Below, in pieces: positions 44,218 to 57,381 of a DNA stretch of 64,000 nt (its first letter is position 1; each line of letters starts with the position of its first letter). The DNA comes from Arachnopeziza araneosa (lineage: Eukaryota; Ascomycota; Leotiomycetes; Helotiales; Arachnopezizaceae): NCBI GenBank assembly GCA_003988855.1, contig QYAI01000122.1, positions 1 to 64,000 of the forward strand, given 5' to 3'. The position numbers and the translations under genes are program-made. Under the pieces are notes generated by a model. It saw only the letters and a list, made by a program, of their open reading frames with translations. It did no database searches and was not told the DNA's origin.

Positions 44218-45210
44218 AATTGGAAGATTTGAATGTAAAAGAGAAAGAGGAAACTTTGTAAGGACTATCGATAAACGAGCGTATCCGTGCTACAAAAAGA
44301 TGATGTCTTCGAGTCAATCTTAGGAAGAGGTTCCTTTTTAAAAGCATTTCAAACCACCCAAGTCTTCACCAAGGCACTAACCTTTCGTATGAAGATTTTT
44401 GGGATGACGGTGTCGCCAATGACAACTTGTGCATAGTTTCGATGTTGGCTGAGTTGTGTAATGCGTACACTTGCGCCACAGCTCGTCCCCGTATATCGAA
44501 CGATTCAAGGCAACAACCGAATAACTCAGGAGTTGGGGTCTAAGCATCTCATTTTTTGCCCTTTGACCTCCTCGTTCATGCTTCCCAAGAATGACGAAGG
44601 CACCAGTAATGAAAATTGCATTGCGGTTGGATAGGGCTGAACCGCAAAGACAGTCATTTTGGTTATGACTAGATCGTATAGGTCTCGTCTGAGTTTCGAA
44701 TGCAGTGAGATAAAGCCTAGTTGCTTTGACTGTGTTGTGGCTTAGAGGCAGTCTGACACTCCTTCTCGAATGGACCGAGTGAGCCAATTGATTACCCGGG
44801 AAAATGACAGGCGCCGAAACAGCGTTCGCATGTCTAGCGCATTGCGGCACAGCACGTCATCTTTTGTCTAGCTAAATAATCCTAGGTGTAAACGGTGTCA
44901 CGACTGGCATGTTCCGTGATTGGTTACCAAAATCATCTCTGACATCTGCAACAAGATGTAGCCTAAACCACACTAAACTTAGCAACTCGGAAGAACTTAA
45001 AGTGATTGTCGCAAGCGGAAGATCTTTCATTCCCGAAATCGCCTGTGCATCAATCAGTGCAGGAGCAGCTATGGTAATTGTTTGAATTGATGACCTAACC
45101 AACTTGGGAAGAGAGGGATAGTATCTATTGTGATCCACCAGTCAACAGAAAGGCCGTTCATAACACCCGTCGTCAAATTCATAAAATCTTGCTCTAGAGT
45201 ATATTCTCAC
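44218..45210. other. Intergenic stretch, 1.0 kb
   Basis: Minus-strand open stretches at 44377-44850 and 44872-45138 resemble no family and have atypical composition. Treated as non-coding. Confidence 0.4.
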
Positions 45211-46744
45211 TCAAGAATCAAATATCGGTCCAAAAGCCGCTATTCCTCTACTCTCCATCCCAAAAACAATCTTCCTCGTCACTTTTGGGTTACTAACCAC
45301 ATAAACTGCTTCTGCTCCGCTCTCAACAAATAATTTGTAAGTTTCCATCACAATATCTGGATATCCTCTCTTTACTGTATCCCAAATCACCGCTTTCGAG
45401 TCAGCTTTCAATACCTCGTCTATAACTCCCTGACCATATGTACTTTCGGGTGTCCTCGTAGACCATAACACCCTTGCTGGAATGGGATTTTTGTAATCAA
45501 CGAGAAGAGATAAGCAAGGACCAATACCCGATCCTGTTGCCACGAGCACAATCTTAGAAAAAAGCCGAGCACCATACAAGGGCCCATGGACGGGAAATCC
45601 CCGTGTATAGAGTTTCTGCGGAGGAGCAGAAATGGTATTCTTCGTCCAGTCGCCAGCATTGGAGACGATGAATGAAAATCCTTTACCATCAGGTTCAGGA
45701 ATGGTAGCGAATGCGTGCCATTCGAGAAGTGGTTTTGTGGAAACTTTCAGCCCGTAAAGAGGAGGCATATCCTTGTAGGTGAAATGTAAACGCGTAGCAT
45801 GATTGGAGAGAACTTCAGCTCGAACGTCTCGATGTCGGAGACGACCCCAAGAAAGCGCAATGAAGAAGGTGGAGAGGAGAAGAAAATAAAACCCAGGATT
45901 TCTGACGAGTACTATTCCAATGTTCGAATGTTGTGCTTTGGCGTTCTGAGCAGAGACAATAAAAGTTTGTGCCCAAAGGATGCTGAAGGACATCCATCCT
46001 GCGAAGCGATGCGCAGCTTCAAAATAGTCATGGTAACGTCGGCGGATATTTGGGTGGGCGCCAGTAAGAATGGCAATGAACATGATAATAAGTATGTAGC
46101 AGGTTATGACATTGGCAACGGCAAGGCCATGCGTTGGGTGTTCAACAAAATCCTTTGTGGTGAGAACAGTGTAGAGGAGGAACCAAACTACAGCCGCTAC
46201 ACCACAACCGGAGTGGACACCACCGTAGTGGTAGACTTTGGCTAATTTTCTGCGGATGAAGTGCGGGGTTGACAGAGGGACGCAGGTGGCGACATCGAAG
46301 AGGAAGTTCACGCAAAGTTCTTGTCGCATCATAATAGATGCCAAGAGGTTGGCCGAAACTGCATTCTTGACATTGGAAAGAGTGGGAGAGCCTTTTGATT
46401 TGGCGACAAAAACGATAAAAGCTGTAAGATTGATGACGAATATGGCTGCAAACATCTTCCGATACACGGAGAAGAAGACATCTTAAGACGTAAAGTAAGC
46501 ATATATGACTTATTGCATGAAATAATATCTTACGATTTATTTGTCTGATTTTGTCATTTCGCCCCCGCTGTTCAGGGAGACTGATCTCATTCGAACATGT
46601 GGTTGAAGACTGTGGGCTTTCGGTTGAGAGACTAGATGAGTCTTTTTCCAAGGCGGAAGGCGAAATGTCCGTCTTTTCTTGCAAGGTTTTTAAGCTACTG
46701 CTGCTACTGCTACCGCTACTGATTGAGCTGGTACTCGTCTCCAT
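45211..46744 (-). CDS. TmpA-like integral membrane flavoprotein oxidoreductase
   Basis: Exon 1 from ATG 46744 is Ser-rich (ISSGSSSSSSLKT). An intron starting GTAAGATATT, ending TTAAG before 46490, joins it in frame to VFFSVYRKMFAAIFVIN. About six membrane spans follow (PHFIRRKLAKVYHYGG, then HRFAGWMSFSILWA), and then a ferredoxin-reductase-like cytosolic part with RLHFTYKDMP, GPLYGARLFSKIVLVATGSGIGPCLSLL (cofactor binding, in parts) and LWSTRTPE. The arrangement matches Aspergillus TmpA, a membrane flavoprotein affecting conidiation signals, and related ferric-reductase-like proteins. Total about 490 residues. Substrate unknown. Confidence 0.75.
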
Positions 46745-48357
46745 GCTGCCGATGAGTTGGTTGTTGGTCCTTGGGTGTTCATATACTCAGAAAGTAGTTT
46801 GAGCTCAAGAATACCTCATCTGCGGACCGGAATCTAATGGTCCTTTTTATATCAAACAGAACTTGGTGAAGGATTGTACCCATGATGACGTTCCTACCTT
46901 TGTACTTCTTGGCTAAGTGCGCAGCAACATACACACGTGTAATTGAAAAAGAAGGCATCGAAAAGATAGATAGACTCATCGTAACGAATTTCTTGATAGA
47001 AATGACCGAGGATCAACTGGATCAGCACTTTCGTGTTCTGGAAGGAAAAATAAGGCCGAATGAACGGCAGTTGATGCCTTGGCCAGCGCCACCTCTTGGC
47101 AAAGGAGCACAAACCTAGGGATTTGTAGCGAAGCCGAGTATCATTGTGACCCATGATACAAAGGGAGCAGATAAGATAGACTAAGATAAGTTGTGGTCGA
47201 GGAAGGTGGCTCGAGGATTACAGAGCCGCAGCCTAGTGCGAATCCTTTTGAGGCAGAATAGAAGGTCATGCCCGGATCGTCCTTCTCTCTACGCCTTACA
47301 GAAAGTTATGACGCATATGTCGCCTTCTATATTCTCAACGCGGTACATAAAAGAATGACCGAGGGAAAGATGAACACAGATCAAGATGGCTGGTAGTAAT
47401 GATTGAAATCCTCTAAATTTGGAAGTGACTTGAGACATCATTGTTAAGAGGGCGTCCGATTTGGGCAACTCGATCTTCCTAGGGGAATAGAACTCGGATT
47501 CAACCACGGTAACCTTCACTCCCAGTACCAAAATAAACCTTGGAGTTTTGGACGAACAGCAAAAGCAATTTTAAGCAAGAAATAAATTTATTAGGTGGAA
47601 CGTCTGACGAATGCGACAGATTCAGCCTTAAAGAGAACAAATTGAATGGGGGTAAAACGTACGGTGGTGAGGACAGGCCCGGTGAAGAAATTCTTACCAG
47701 CTAAGATGAGTTTGCAGCTGAAGCCGAGGCGGTTGAAGCATGCAAGCAGCTCGTTTTCGAGAGTGGGCATTGAACATCGCGTAAGAGGACATGGAATAAA
47801 CCCAGGAGCAAACCACCATTGATCGAATCGTGACGGCCTCTTCGATAAACACGACAGATCGCTCAGCATACGTGTACCGCTAACACCTACAGGTTTTCAC
47901 CTCCCTCTTTGGGTTGCTAACCCTGGTCAAAGGTTCCCCAAAAAAAAGACTGTAGGTCCGCTTATTTGCCGAAAACCGTGATCCAACTTCCTTCTTCATC
48001 GAACAGGATTTAGCCACCGGTATCTCAAAATTCTCAATCATTCGTGTTTTCGAAATGAAGTTTCAGTGTCTCTAAGTAAGGTTAGTCAATAAAAGAGGCG
48101 ATCGATGATTGGTGCATTACTCTTGTTGACCCTATCACACCTACCACAATGTTTGTTGAGGAAGCTAAAAAGACGCAAAATCACGAATCGGAGATATGAG
48201 AATCTTTTTCTGATTATACATTGAAGTCACGGTTCAACCAATCATCTAAACAAAAAAAGCAACGTAATTGCATCCGTGGAGAAATCAATCTCCTCAAACA
48301 TGTCATAGTCAAGCTCAATTCCTAATATCGTCAGCTCTCTCGCCATTCGAATCAGCA
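46745..48357. other. Intergenic stretch, 1.6 kb
   Basis: Several opposite-strand open stretches (46779-46979 -, 46882-47118 +, 47289-47531 -, 47591-47869 -) overlap each other and show no recognisable family. They may be relics or a short unrecognised multi-exon gene. No RNA gene was seen. Confidence 0.4.
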
Positions 48358-50109
48358 TTAAATCACACCTGCATCAATAAGATCTTTCTTGAAGTTGAAG
48401 TTTGCATACCGTCCCTTTCTCTGTTGGGTTCGGAAGTCGCAAAACTTATCCTCTGGCACTGGCAACATGATAGCTCTGCCAACCAGAGTGAAGCTGTGCA
48501 CAGAAGAGTTGACCCCTGGACGGATAATAAGATACAGATTGCTAGTATCATAATAAAGATTCTCTAGTGAGTTAAAGCCGTACAAGAGATCTCCTACTCG
48601 AATGGCGGATGAAGCGACTCCCAGCAATCCGTTATTGGTCATAAACGGCCGATTGATCCCGGTGGATTGGCAAGATATATTTTCACTCACTATCTTGTCG
48701 TCGCCGATAGGAGAAAACAAAGTAGTTGGAAGATCAGTCAACTTCTTCATATATCGAGTGCCTATATCTTGAGTGCAATGAAAATCACGGATATCCTGAT
48801 CTCTTATCGCTGTCCAAAAGCGATTTTGCTGCATAATATCTGCTTCCTGAAGGGAAATTTTGTCACCTGCCAAAAGTTGATCTATTGTCATAGCGTCACC
48901 AATTTCAGAGACTGTCCCTACACCTTCAATCCAGATCTCAAGTCGCAGCTCTCTCATCTGGTCAAGCTGCGAACTATTGCAGATATCTTCTATTGGATGA
49001 AAACTTCTAGCTTTCTCGCTCCAAATGGGGCACTCCAGGAGATGTTGAACTGTCCTAGATGACGCAAGTAGATCCTTTCCTATATATCCCCAAATAGAGA
49101 TATAGTGAGAGTCCGGTGCTTTATCAGGGACAATGAGCGATATCAAGACATCGATAAATACCTGAGAGAGAGGCTTTGAGTAGTCAGGAACAATAAGCCC
49201 TTGTTGGGATGACTTTAGAACACCGATAAGGCCATATATTTTGTCATGAGCAAGTTGACATTCTGATCTGCAATTCGCACACATTTCCAACATTCGAAGG
49301 AGAGAGAAGTTCTCAGTCTTCCCATTGTACTGTTGTCGAAGGATGATACCTCCTGGGGCTTCATACAGGTCGTTCTTCAGTGTCTCAGTGAACCACGGCG
49401 GGTTCTTGCTCTCTTGCAAAAGTTCCCTCAATCTTTCCAAAAAAGAAGTGAACGCCCAATGGTAGTCATCCACCGGCGTGCTTTTAGTTCCACAAAACGC
49501 CTCCAGAGATTTGGCCGCCAAGATCTCCTGAATGACCCAGACTCGCCTCCAGTATGGCCTGCAATAGAAAGCCAGCATCGCTTTCGCAGATCGAAGGTCT
49601 AATGACCCACCCCAGTCGTATCCCCAGTTACTCCGAGGTATTATGTGCTGAAACAACAAGTCACTGTCATCAGCTGCTTCTCCAAGCCATACAAGAACCT
49701 TGGTGGCGCTATGGTAGATTTTCCCCATCATGGCAATCTGTTTGTTGCGCTCTTGGATATCGCTTTGATTGATACATAGTGCATCTATCCATAGGACTCG
49801 TACCTTCTCCTGATATCGAATCGCATTTAGTGCGGCCCAAAGATTTTGGCGGACGTGTACCCATCGTTCATTCATCAAAATTACCTGTAGGTCAGTCGAA
49901 GACCCCCACACATACGAAAGGCATTCATATTTCTCTAGAGGGAAATCTGAGCTAGAAGGCCTTATATTGCAGCTAATTGGGCAGCCTTTGGGGCCAGGAA
50001 GAAGTTCGAGGAGGCGTATTTGCTTACTTTCTAGGGCAAAGTAGGGGAATTCGAGACTAACACTTGGGTTGCCGGACTTGTGGCTTAGTGAAATAAGCTC
50101 TGTAGACAT
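48358..50109 (-). CDS. HET-domain protein (heterokaryon incompatibility type)
   Basis: Intronless, 583 residues. HET domain (PF06985) at about 58-210: YECLSYVWGS, then VLWIDALCINQSDIQERNKQ, KVLVWLGEA and YWRRVWVIQEI. The C-terminal 370 residues are divergent, with no clear repeats. HET proteins trigger cell death on non-self fusion in filamentous ascomycetes and are expanded, fast-evolving and often close to accessory islands. No NACHT, WD40 or ankyrin partner domain is visible here. Confidence 0.92.
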   Translation of the reverse strand: MSTELISLSHKSGNPSVSLEFPYFALESKQIRLLELLPGPKGCPISCNIRPSSSDFPLEKYECLSYVWGSSTDLQVILMNERWVHVRQNLWAALNAIRYQEKVRVLWIDALCINQSDIQERNKQIAMMGKIYHSATKVLVWLGEAADDSDLLFQHIIPRSNWGYDWGGSLDLRSAKAMLAFYCRPYWRRVWVIQEILAAKSLEAFCGTKSTPVDDYHWAFTSFLERLRELLQESKNPPWFTETLKNDLYEAPGGIILRQQYNGKTENFSLLRMLEMCANCRSECQLAHDKIYGLIGVLKSSQQGLIVPDYSKPLSQVFIDVLISLIVPDKAPDSHYISIWGYIGKDLLASSRTVQHLLECPIWSEKARSFHPIEDICNSSQLDQMRELRLEIWIEGVGTVSEIGDAMTIDQLLAGDKISLQEADIMQQNRFWTAIRDQDIRDFHCTQDIGTRYMKKLTDLPTTLFSPIGDDKIVSENISCQSTGINRPFMTNNGLLGVASSAIRVGDLLYGFNSLENLYYDTSNLYLIIRPGVNSSVHSFTLVGRAIMLPVPEDKFCDFRTQQRKGRYANFNFKKDLIDAGVI

Positions 50110-50972
50110 TGGTGCAGCTCTGTTAGTTGAGTGGAGATATGATAAATCTAGAACGAGAATCTAGAACGAGATATAAATATTCGAGGAATTTTTAGGCAGT
50201 TTATATTAGGAAAAGAAGTGGGGTTGAAGCACCAAATTGTCGCACGTTGCTCCGAAGAGTTGCAGCTCACATGTGAGCATACCTCAGGCAAGAACTAAAA
50301 CATTTATTAGCAGCCAATCATGTTCAGATAAAAATTTAGGTTGTAAGGACAACAATTGAATAGAGAACGGAAAGCAGACAATTCTCGACTACTGAATTCT
50401 AATCACTCAGAGAATATGCAGACTCCTAGCTTTACAGTTCAATTTCACCGTTCGGCTGCACGAAAGTCGAACCATAATCCAAGGCGTGAAAAATCATAAC
50501 ATGATACATCTTTCAAGCACTCTGCTTTCCGTAGAGCTTCTCGTGTTTCCTAGCTACTTATAAATAGCTTCACTGTAATTCGACCAGACTGTATTGTGCC
50601 ACCAGTTGGAGGGATCTATCACGTGATATTTCACCAGACCCGGTTGAGGCTTTATTTACTCTGCTCACCTGGGACCTAGGTAGGAACTTAAAACTAAGAA
50701 TATTGCTCCGTCCACTAAAATTGCTCTCCTGTTCTTGTCGAGAGATCACGGCGCGTCATGTGATCATGCCGCCGCATCGATTCTGCCGCTAAAGTCCGAA
50801 GGATGACATGCCGAGTTCAATCTCCGGACTTCAAATAAGCTCGTTGCCAACTCTCTCCGGCCCAGCACCATCTATGTGCCGTTTCTGCTCGGCTGACTTG
50901 GCTTGTTCCAGTTCACACTATCGGACCCGGTTGGAGAACACTTCTCTCTCTGAGCAACTGTGAAGTCCGACC
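50110..50972. promoter_or_regulatory. Divergent upstream region of HET gene and Zn2Cys6 regulator
   Basis: 863 bp head-to-head spacer. Pyrimidine-rich stretches precede the ATG at 50973. ATCACGTGAT at 50620-50629 is an E-box-like palindrome. No gene seen. Confidence 0.45.
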
Positions 50973-53669
50973 ATGCCAGACCCCGAGGTCGGGCAGATTC
51001 TCACTCAGCTTTACCACAGCGCCCCTCCGCCAATGGCAGCCAACCCATCTTCTCAGTTACCCTTACCAAACCCTCATCACTATCTGTACCAAACCCCAAC
51101 ACCAGGTGCAGATCTGAGCAACTTCTCGTCTTCTCATACACCCTCGCCCGCAGCGTCGAATCCGGGGCCTCCGATGCACAAAAGGACGCGCTTCCGTCCG
51201 ACCAAGTCATGTGAGCGATGTCGTGACAAGAAGTTGAAGTGCGATCGAGAAGTCCCGTGTGGTGCTTGTCTCAAGGGCAACCGGGATGGTAGCCAGTGCT
51301 TCTATCGTGATGGTGCGGATGGAGAGCATCTGAGGAGTGTCAAGCGGATGCGTGTTGATCCTCAGCAGCCAAGGACGGATGCCCAACTCCCACCCATCTC
51401 TCTCCCGTATTACGGTACGAGTGGAATACGAGTAGCGGAAGCCTCAGAAAGTCGAGGAGCCGATCAATGGGTCCGGACACCGACTCCCGTCTCGTTACCT
51501 GCACCCCCAACAGGCTATGAAGGGCCTTCGAAGACCTCGGTTCTAGCGGCGGGAACACCAGTCAGGTTCATTGCTCCGACGCTTAGACAAAAGAATTTGC
51601 CGATATTGATGTTAGGTCGCATCCAGTTGAAAAATTCCAAGTCTAGGTATCTGAGTGTCGCTGATAGGCTGGGTCTTCTTGAAGAGGTGAGTTTGGCCCG
51701 GCGTGAGTGATGGTCTAACTTTCAACTAGTTTGAGGATACAAAGTCTTTCATTATGAACTCCTTCAAGGACTCGGCTGTGAAAGATTTGATGCACGAACT
51801 ATCAGTATATCACCAAATTTTCAATCCAGACAAAAGAAGGTTGCCAGAAATTTCAATTACACGAGATGAATTACCACTCAGAATACGAAACGCACTCCCG
51901 AATGAAACAGATTTCAGCCAATTATATGACAAGTACTCTTCAAACTGGGAGACAGTATTTCGAGTTCTTCATATTCCGTCCTTCTCGAAAGACAGCAACT
52001 CGATATTTTCAATGACCCCACAAGAATCAACACGAAACCTCAAACCACATGTCCTGCCCCAGGCACTCGCAGCAATATGTATTTCTGCTCGACTCGCCGA
52101 TGATGATTCGCTTGGCTCATCAAGTAACAAAATGTCAGAAGACCAGGTTTCTCAGTCCATGGAACTTGTCCAGGTGTGGCTGAACTCCCTCCATGGAAAA
52201 GGCCTTCTCGACTTTCACACATTACAGACCAGAGCTTTGCTACTCATTGCTCGCCAAGGAAGCCTTAGCCGACCACTAGAGCTATGGAAAGACTCAGGGG
52301 TGCTTGTCCGCCTCGCAATGGCGATGGGTCTTCATCAAGACCCTGAAAGTTGTGCTGAAATGCCTGCATTCTCCAAAGAGATGCGGCGAAAATTGTGGAT
52401 GACTGTGATCGAGTTGGACGTGAACTTAGCTCTACTGTCTGGAATGCCAGCTGCTATTACATCTTCCAACTTCAACATGGGAGATCTGCTCAATGTCGAT
52501 GATGAGGAGTTACAACAAGGAATGGAAGATTATCCTCTAAACAAACCACTCGACACCTGGTCAACTGCGCTACCTCAGATCGCACTCGGCGAGTCTCTGA
52601 GAACACGGCTTGATGTAGCAAACTTACTTGGTGGTAATATAAACTTGGAGAAAGATGCCCCCATGTTACTTCACCATGCAAATACTCTTGAACGATCACT
52701 CTACTCTTTACCACAATTGGTTCGAAGCTCCACAAAGGCCGGTGCTGACAACAGCAAACGAGTAGATAGATTGTTTATTAGTATTATGTTAGAGATGTCG
52801 ATTCGCCGACCATTGTTGGCGTTGTATCGTACCATTACTCTCAGTAATCAGGCAAGTCGCTTTCCAGAAGCTAGGAGAGGAGCATTGAGAACCTCGTTGG
52901 CTATTTTATCACACCTGGACGCACTTGACCCTCAGCTAGCAGATCCAAGTAAGTGCTCAACAAAATCCGTTACATATTATGCTAATCAAAGATAAGTTAT
53001 TGTCAAAGACAGAAAGTACCTCGATTTGTTTCACATTCTTTGTAAGAACGATATTTTGCAAGCATCTCTCATGCTCTGTATTGAGATTCGATCCTCCAAC
53101 CAATCTATCAACAATGCGCCTATGTATTCGGAAGATTTCTCATTTTCAAAACACAGCTTGACAAGAGTAGTCGAGAACACACTCAACGGCATGCTACAAC
53201 GCCTCGGAGAATTTGGGAGTGATATCAAAGATGTCGTTCCTCTATCAATCGTACTTCAGTCTGGTAGATCGGATGGAACGCCTGAGGAAAAGAAGTCTTT
53301 GATGGCTACGGGTGCCAGCAGAGTTCTAGCTCAGTGTCGCAAGCTTCGCCCAGACATTCATGAGGGTTTTATGAACGGAACGATCAAAAGCCGCAAAAAA
53401 TGTCCAACGGTATGAGAAATTTTCAGCGCCTTTTAAGATTTGACTGACTTGATAGGATGAAAATAAAACTGAACCCAACGTCCTAGGCCCAACAGCGTTC
53501 CTAACCCCAGCCGCTGAAACCCCGGTAGTTAACGACTATGGTTTTGTGTGTACCTTCTCAAATACTAAGACTTTAAGCTCACTGTCAACAGTCGCCAGGA
53601 TCAGATTTCGATCTCATGAACTTTGACTTTTCATTTGCGGACTGGGATGTTGGACAGTCATGGTTATAA
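50973..53669 (+). CDS. Zn2Cys6 transcription factor with Fungal_trans domain
   Basis: Five exons (50973-51686, 51730-52948, 53009-53409, 53456-53545, 53592-53669) join to 833 residues with all phases consistent. Pro/Ser-rich N-terminus. Zinc cluster CERCRDKKLKCDREVPC..CLKG at about 88-115. The regulatory domain (PF04082, about 290-640) includes VLHIPSFSKD, RLAMAMGLHQDP and MRRKLWMTVIELDV. The acidic/aromatic tail (DFDLMNFDFSFADWD) looks like an activation domain. Acts in the nucleus; targets unknown. Confidence 0.9.
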
Positions 53670-53776
53670 GATGATTTTTCTCAACCCCAGCAAGCATACT
53701 ATTCGATACACGCTACCTTAAATGAATTACCACCAACCACCTTCCACCCCGCCAAAATCGCAACATGGAAATAAAC

Positions 53777-54442
53777 TCAGTTCGAAATGACAGGCGTCTT
53801 CCTGATCCAGCCATCCTTCTCAACACACTCTTCAACAAGAAAAGCTGCCACAGACTCCCGACTAATACTGGGCATCCACCCTGCCCCCACTCCCTTCTCA
53901 CCATATAATTTCACCTCTTTTTTCTCTCCCTCGCCTAATTGAAACGGCCTGACCAACGTCCACTCCAACCCCGATTTCCTCACCAGCTCTTCCAGAGCAT
54001 TATGATCGTCCATCGCAACCCTCACGTTGGTCTTGAACAAAAACAACTTTGTCAACCAAAACAAATTCGAATACGAATCTCCTACACCCACCGAACTCAT
54101 AATGACCAATCTCTTGACCCCATTTTTCTTCATGCTTTCGATCACCGCTGCTGTAGCATCCGTCATCATCCGAGGAGAGGAGATAGGAGCAGAGAATGGA
54201 TTATCTGATTTTCGAAGCGAATTTAGTGTGGTGACTACAGCTAATGGTTTGGTTGGTGTAGCATTGATAGCAGCGGTAATTGATGGTTCACTGAGAGTTC
54301 CCTCGATGACTGTCAGGCCTGAGGTCGGAGCGAGAGAGGAGGCTCTTCGTACGAGCGCTGTGACTGTGTGCTTTCGTTCTAAAGCTTGCTCAATCACAGT
54401 CTTTCCCGTCCGACCTGATCCACCAAGAATGAGGAAATGCAT
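53777..54442 (-). CDS. NmrA/atypical SDR NAD(P)-binding protein
   Basis: Intronless, 221 residues. N-terminal Rossmann motif GGSGRTGKTVIEQAL, then ALVRR (NADP-favouring Arg), GVKRLVIMSSVGVGDS and LEWTLVRPFQL. These are typical of the NAD(P)-binding_10 group of atypical short-chain dehydrogenases. It may be a flavin/biliverdin-reductase-like enzyme or a redox sensor. It ends 108 bp from the stop of the regulator at 53669, convergent. Confidence 0.85.
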   Translation of the reverse strand: MHFLILGGSGRTGKTVIEQALERKHTVTALVRRASSLAPTSGLTVIEGTLSEPSITAAINATPTKPLAVVTTLNSLRKSDNPFSAPISSPRMMTDATAAVIESMKKNGVKRLVIMSSVGVGDSYSNLFWLTKLFLFKTNVRVAMDDHNALEELVRKSGLEWTLVRPFQLGEGEKKEVKLYGEKGVGAGWMPSISRESVAAFLVEECVEKDGWIRKTPVISN

Positions 54443-55373
54443 GTTGATGAAATTATAGTTGAAGTTGTATAATCCGAAACAATTGGGTAGATACTTTGTT
54501 CAAGTATGAAGGTCTCGGATATGTTTTGTAGAACTAAAATGTTGTGAAGGAGAAATATGAGATATTCTGAAGTACTTCAATCCTTAATATATACCTTCAT
54601 CCTCCCACCGGGGCACAGTCAAAGTCCGAATTAATTCGGATCCGATACTGGCCCGTCAGTGGTCGGGATAGATTGGTCATCTTCGGCTATCTGAAATCGG
54701 TATTTTCATATCTCCCGAATACCCCGGCGGGGTTAACCGTCAAGCTATAATCAGTATCAATGCGATCTATACCATAACAAAGCAAGAGTTGATGCTTGGG
54801 AAGTGAAGATTGATCCTTCCAATTTTCCAATAAAGCGTATCAGGTGCGCTAAAAGATTTCCACATTAACAACTCACTACACTTTTTTAGTCTCTGCAACT
54901 GGAACAATCTTTTGCTGCGTCGAAATATACAAGGTAAAGTTGAATAGCACGTGAATGGTCACCGCTCAATGAGGACTTTCACTTGGCGTCAGCAAGTACG
55001 AGAAGCAATTCCTGGACAAGTATTCAGCCCTGAGCATCCCATCCCACCCGCCATTTCAGCCACAGGGAAAAGGGGTTCGCTAGCGAGTAAGGTCACCCTA
55101 AAGTCGAAATTATTCATACCCCTTAAGCTCTACAGAGATCGCACACTCTGAGTATCTACGCTCGGTCTGTATGAACTACACCAAACATCAATACAAACTC
55201 TCATCGCATGAAGATGGGTACGAGAAACACCGCGCAAGGCTGATGTAAGATCGGGTGGCGCTCAAGCGGGGCCTTTTAGCTAAGCCACCATCCTAGATAG
55301 GAAAGCCTCAATATTTGACATACGAACCTCACTCTGTCATCATCTCTTCTCTCCCATCTTCACCTCTTGCAAC
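54443..55373. other. Intergenic stretch
   Basis: 0.9 kb divergent region between the reductase and the DOMON gene. Nothing recognised beyond promoter-like pyrimidine tracts before 55374. Confidence 0.45.
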
Positions 55374-57058
55374 ATGGCGATGATGAAGGCCGTATTCTCT
55401 TTCAGCGCGACCCTGTTCGCATTCCTCGGCTTAACGCTCGCCTCCTCCCCACAGCAGTTCTGCTTCCAGAAGCCCTCACTCGGAACAGATGTTTGCGTCG
55501 CGCTCGCCTCGTCCAGCAACAGCACCACAGGGAGTACAGATCTGGCTCTTCATTTGTCGGTTCAAGTCCCAGATGCGCGAAATGGATGGGCTGCGTTCGG
55601 GATTGGGGACCGTATGAATGGAGCACTGATGTTCATGCTGTACCCTGGTGCAAACATCGATGGTAAGCTTTTCTGTACTCCTAGATCTCCTTGCTTGGGT
55701 TTCTTGATATTCATTGTACCACACAGATGTCACAGTTAGCATTCGCACAACCACATTTCACAAACCTCCCCATGCATTGGATAGTACTTCAACTCTGATC
55801 CCACCTCAAATGCACGTGACTCGCACTTGGGTGTCAGATTCCAACCTCCTGAATGCCCAACTCATTTGCTATGATTGCGGTTCATGGCAGGGAAAATCCT
55901 GGACAGGAAAGAAATTTGAAATTCTTTCTGACAATCAGCCCTGGATTTGGGCGACAAATAATAATCAAGAGACTGGGAGTGATGATCTCGATTTGTCCAT
56001 TACGAGACACACTGATTTTGGTATGTGACAAATTTAGTTTTGCTGCGTGGAGATATATGGAACTCATCCTGATCATAATGGCATCTTTTAGGTCATATGT
56101 TTATCAACATGGAAAGTGCATTCATGTCCTCCGATTTTACCATGCCAGAAGTAACTATCTCTCGGGGAACGAGCACACCCGATGTTTCTGAAGGCGAGAA
56201 GGAAACATCAACATTGCCGACATCGCCTGGATCGCCACCACAGCCATCATCGAGCGGACCTGCACAGATAAAACCAGTACACCACAAACACAGTCTTCTC
56301 GGTGTCGTATCCATCCACGGCTTCTTGTTAACCATCGGCTTTCTCCTCCTCTCTACGGGAGTTGTTCTTCTTCGATCCGGTCTTGCTTTCTCGTTTAGAG
56401 CACACTGGATTGTGCAGACAGCTGGTGGGAGTGTGATTGCTCTGGGCTATCTGTTGGGTATTTTCATCTCTTTTAAGGTAACTTTTTCGTCTCAATGCAA
56501 CAAGGAAAGGTCAATACTGATGTTGGTGATAGCATGGCAGTAGATTCAGCAGTATGCATCAACTCATAGGCTTGATTATTGTGCCTACGGTAGCAGCGCA
56601 AGGTTTCCTGGGTTATATTCACCACAAGAACTTCGTGAAATATAAATCCAGAACTGCTATTTCGTACTGGCATATCTGGATTGGGCGACTAGTCTTGGTG
56701 GTAGGAAACATAAATATTTTGCTGTGAGCATCCTCCAAATATTTTGTACCACATTCCGAGAAGTAAAGAATCAACTAACGGAGATCACCATAGTGGTTTG
56801 ACGCTTTCGCATGCCTCAAACATCAAATTCTATCTCTGCATCATCAACTTATCTGTCCAAGTTATTATTCTTGCACCAATGTGGTATTTCTGGAGTAAAG
56901 GCTATACAATCCGTGATATTGTCTCGAAGAAGGGTTTAGCGCCGAACTATGACAGCATAGAGCAGGAGGCTTTTATCTTGGAAGACGAATCAGATGATGA
57001 AGAGACGGGGAAGGCAGAAGAGTTGGAGTTGAAGCGGTTGACTGATGATGAGCCATAG
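55374..57058 (+). CDS. DOMON-cytochrome b561 membrane protein
   Basis: About five exons (first 55374-55662, then 55727-56020, 56092 onward, ending 57058). Signal peptide to about residue 24 (LTLASSPQQ). A DOMON/CDH-type heme or sugar domain follows (NGWAAFGIGDRMNGALMFMLYP; WIWATNN; DLSITRHTDFG). A Ser/Pro linker leads to a b561 domain with histidines in SIHGFLL, AHWIVQTA, THRLIGLI and SYWHIWIGR. The acidic tail (EDESDDEETGK) is cytosolic. Such proteins move electrons between an extracellular heme domain and the membrane. It resembles the DOMON-less gene at 28334. Confidence 0.88.
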
Positions 57059-57381
57059 TGTACTTGGTGTTTGAACTGTAAGATGATTGGATCATGGACG
57101 AAAAATAGTAATGAACAAAATGGTTGGTCATAGGAAAGATGAGATGAAAGGAATGCCGTATCTGAGGCACAAGAAAGGAGTTTATCAAGGAGTCGCCGGA
57201 TTGGGACTGGTTTGGTCCAAGACAAACAACCTTCACACACATATTGATTCTTTGATTGTTGGTCTTTGATAATGCTCACTCTTCTGCGATTGAAATGAAG
57301 AAGCTTCTCTACTTGTCACCTCGATCACAAAAGCACAAGACTACAGCAGCAAGTAATCTCGAACAATAACATCAACACAAG
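57059..57381. other. Intergenic spacer
   Basis: 323 bp; 3' region of the DOMON gene and upstream region of the next small gene. Nothing else seen. Confidence 0.45.

Noticed and set aside
44377..44850. Minus-strand 157-codon frame between the tannase and the flavoprotein gene
   Set aside because: No recognisable domain, and nothing in the neighbourhood supports it.
45799..46245. Plus-strand 148-codon frame opposite the TmpA-like gene
   Set aside because: Antisense to clear membrane spans; no domain of its own.
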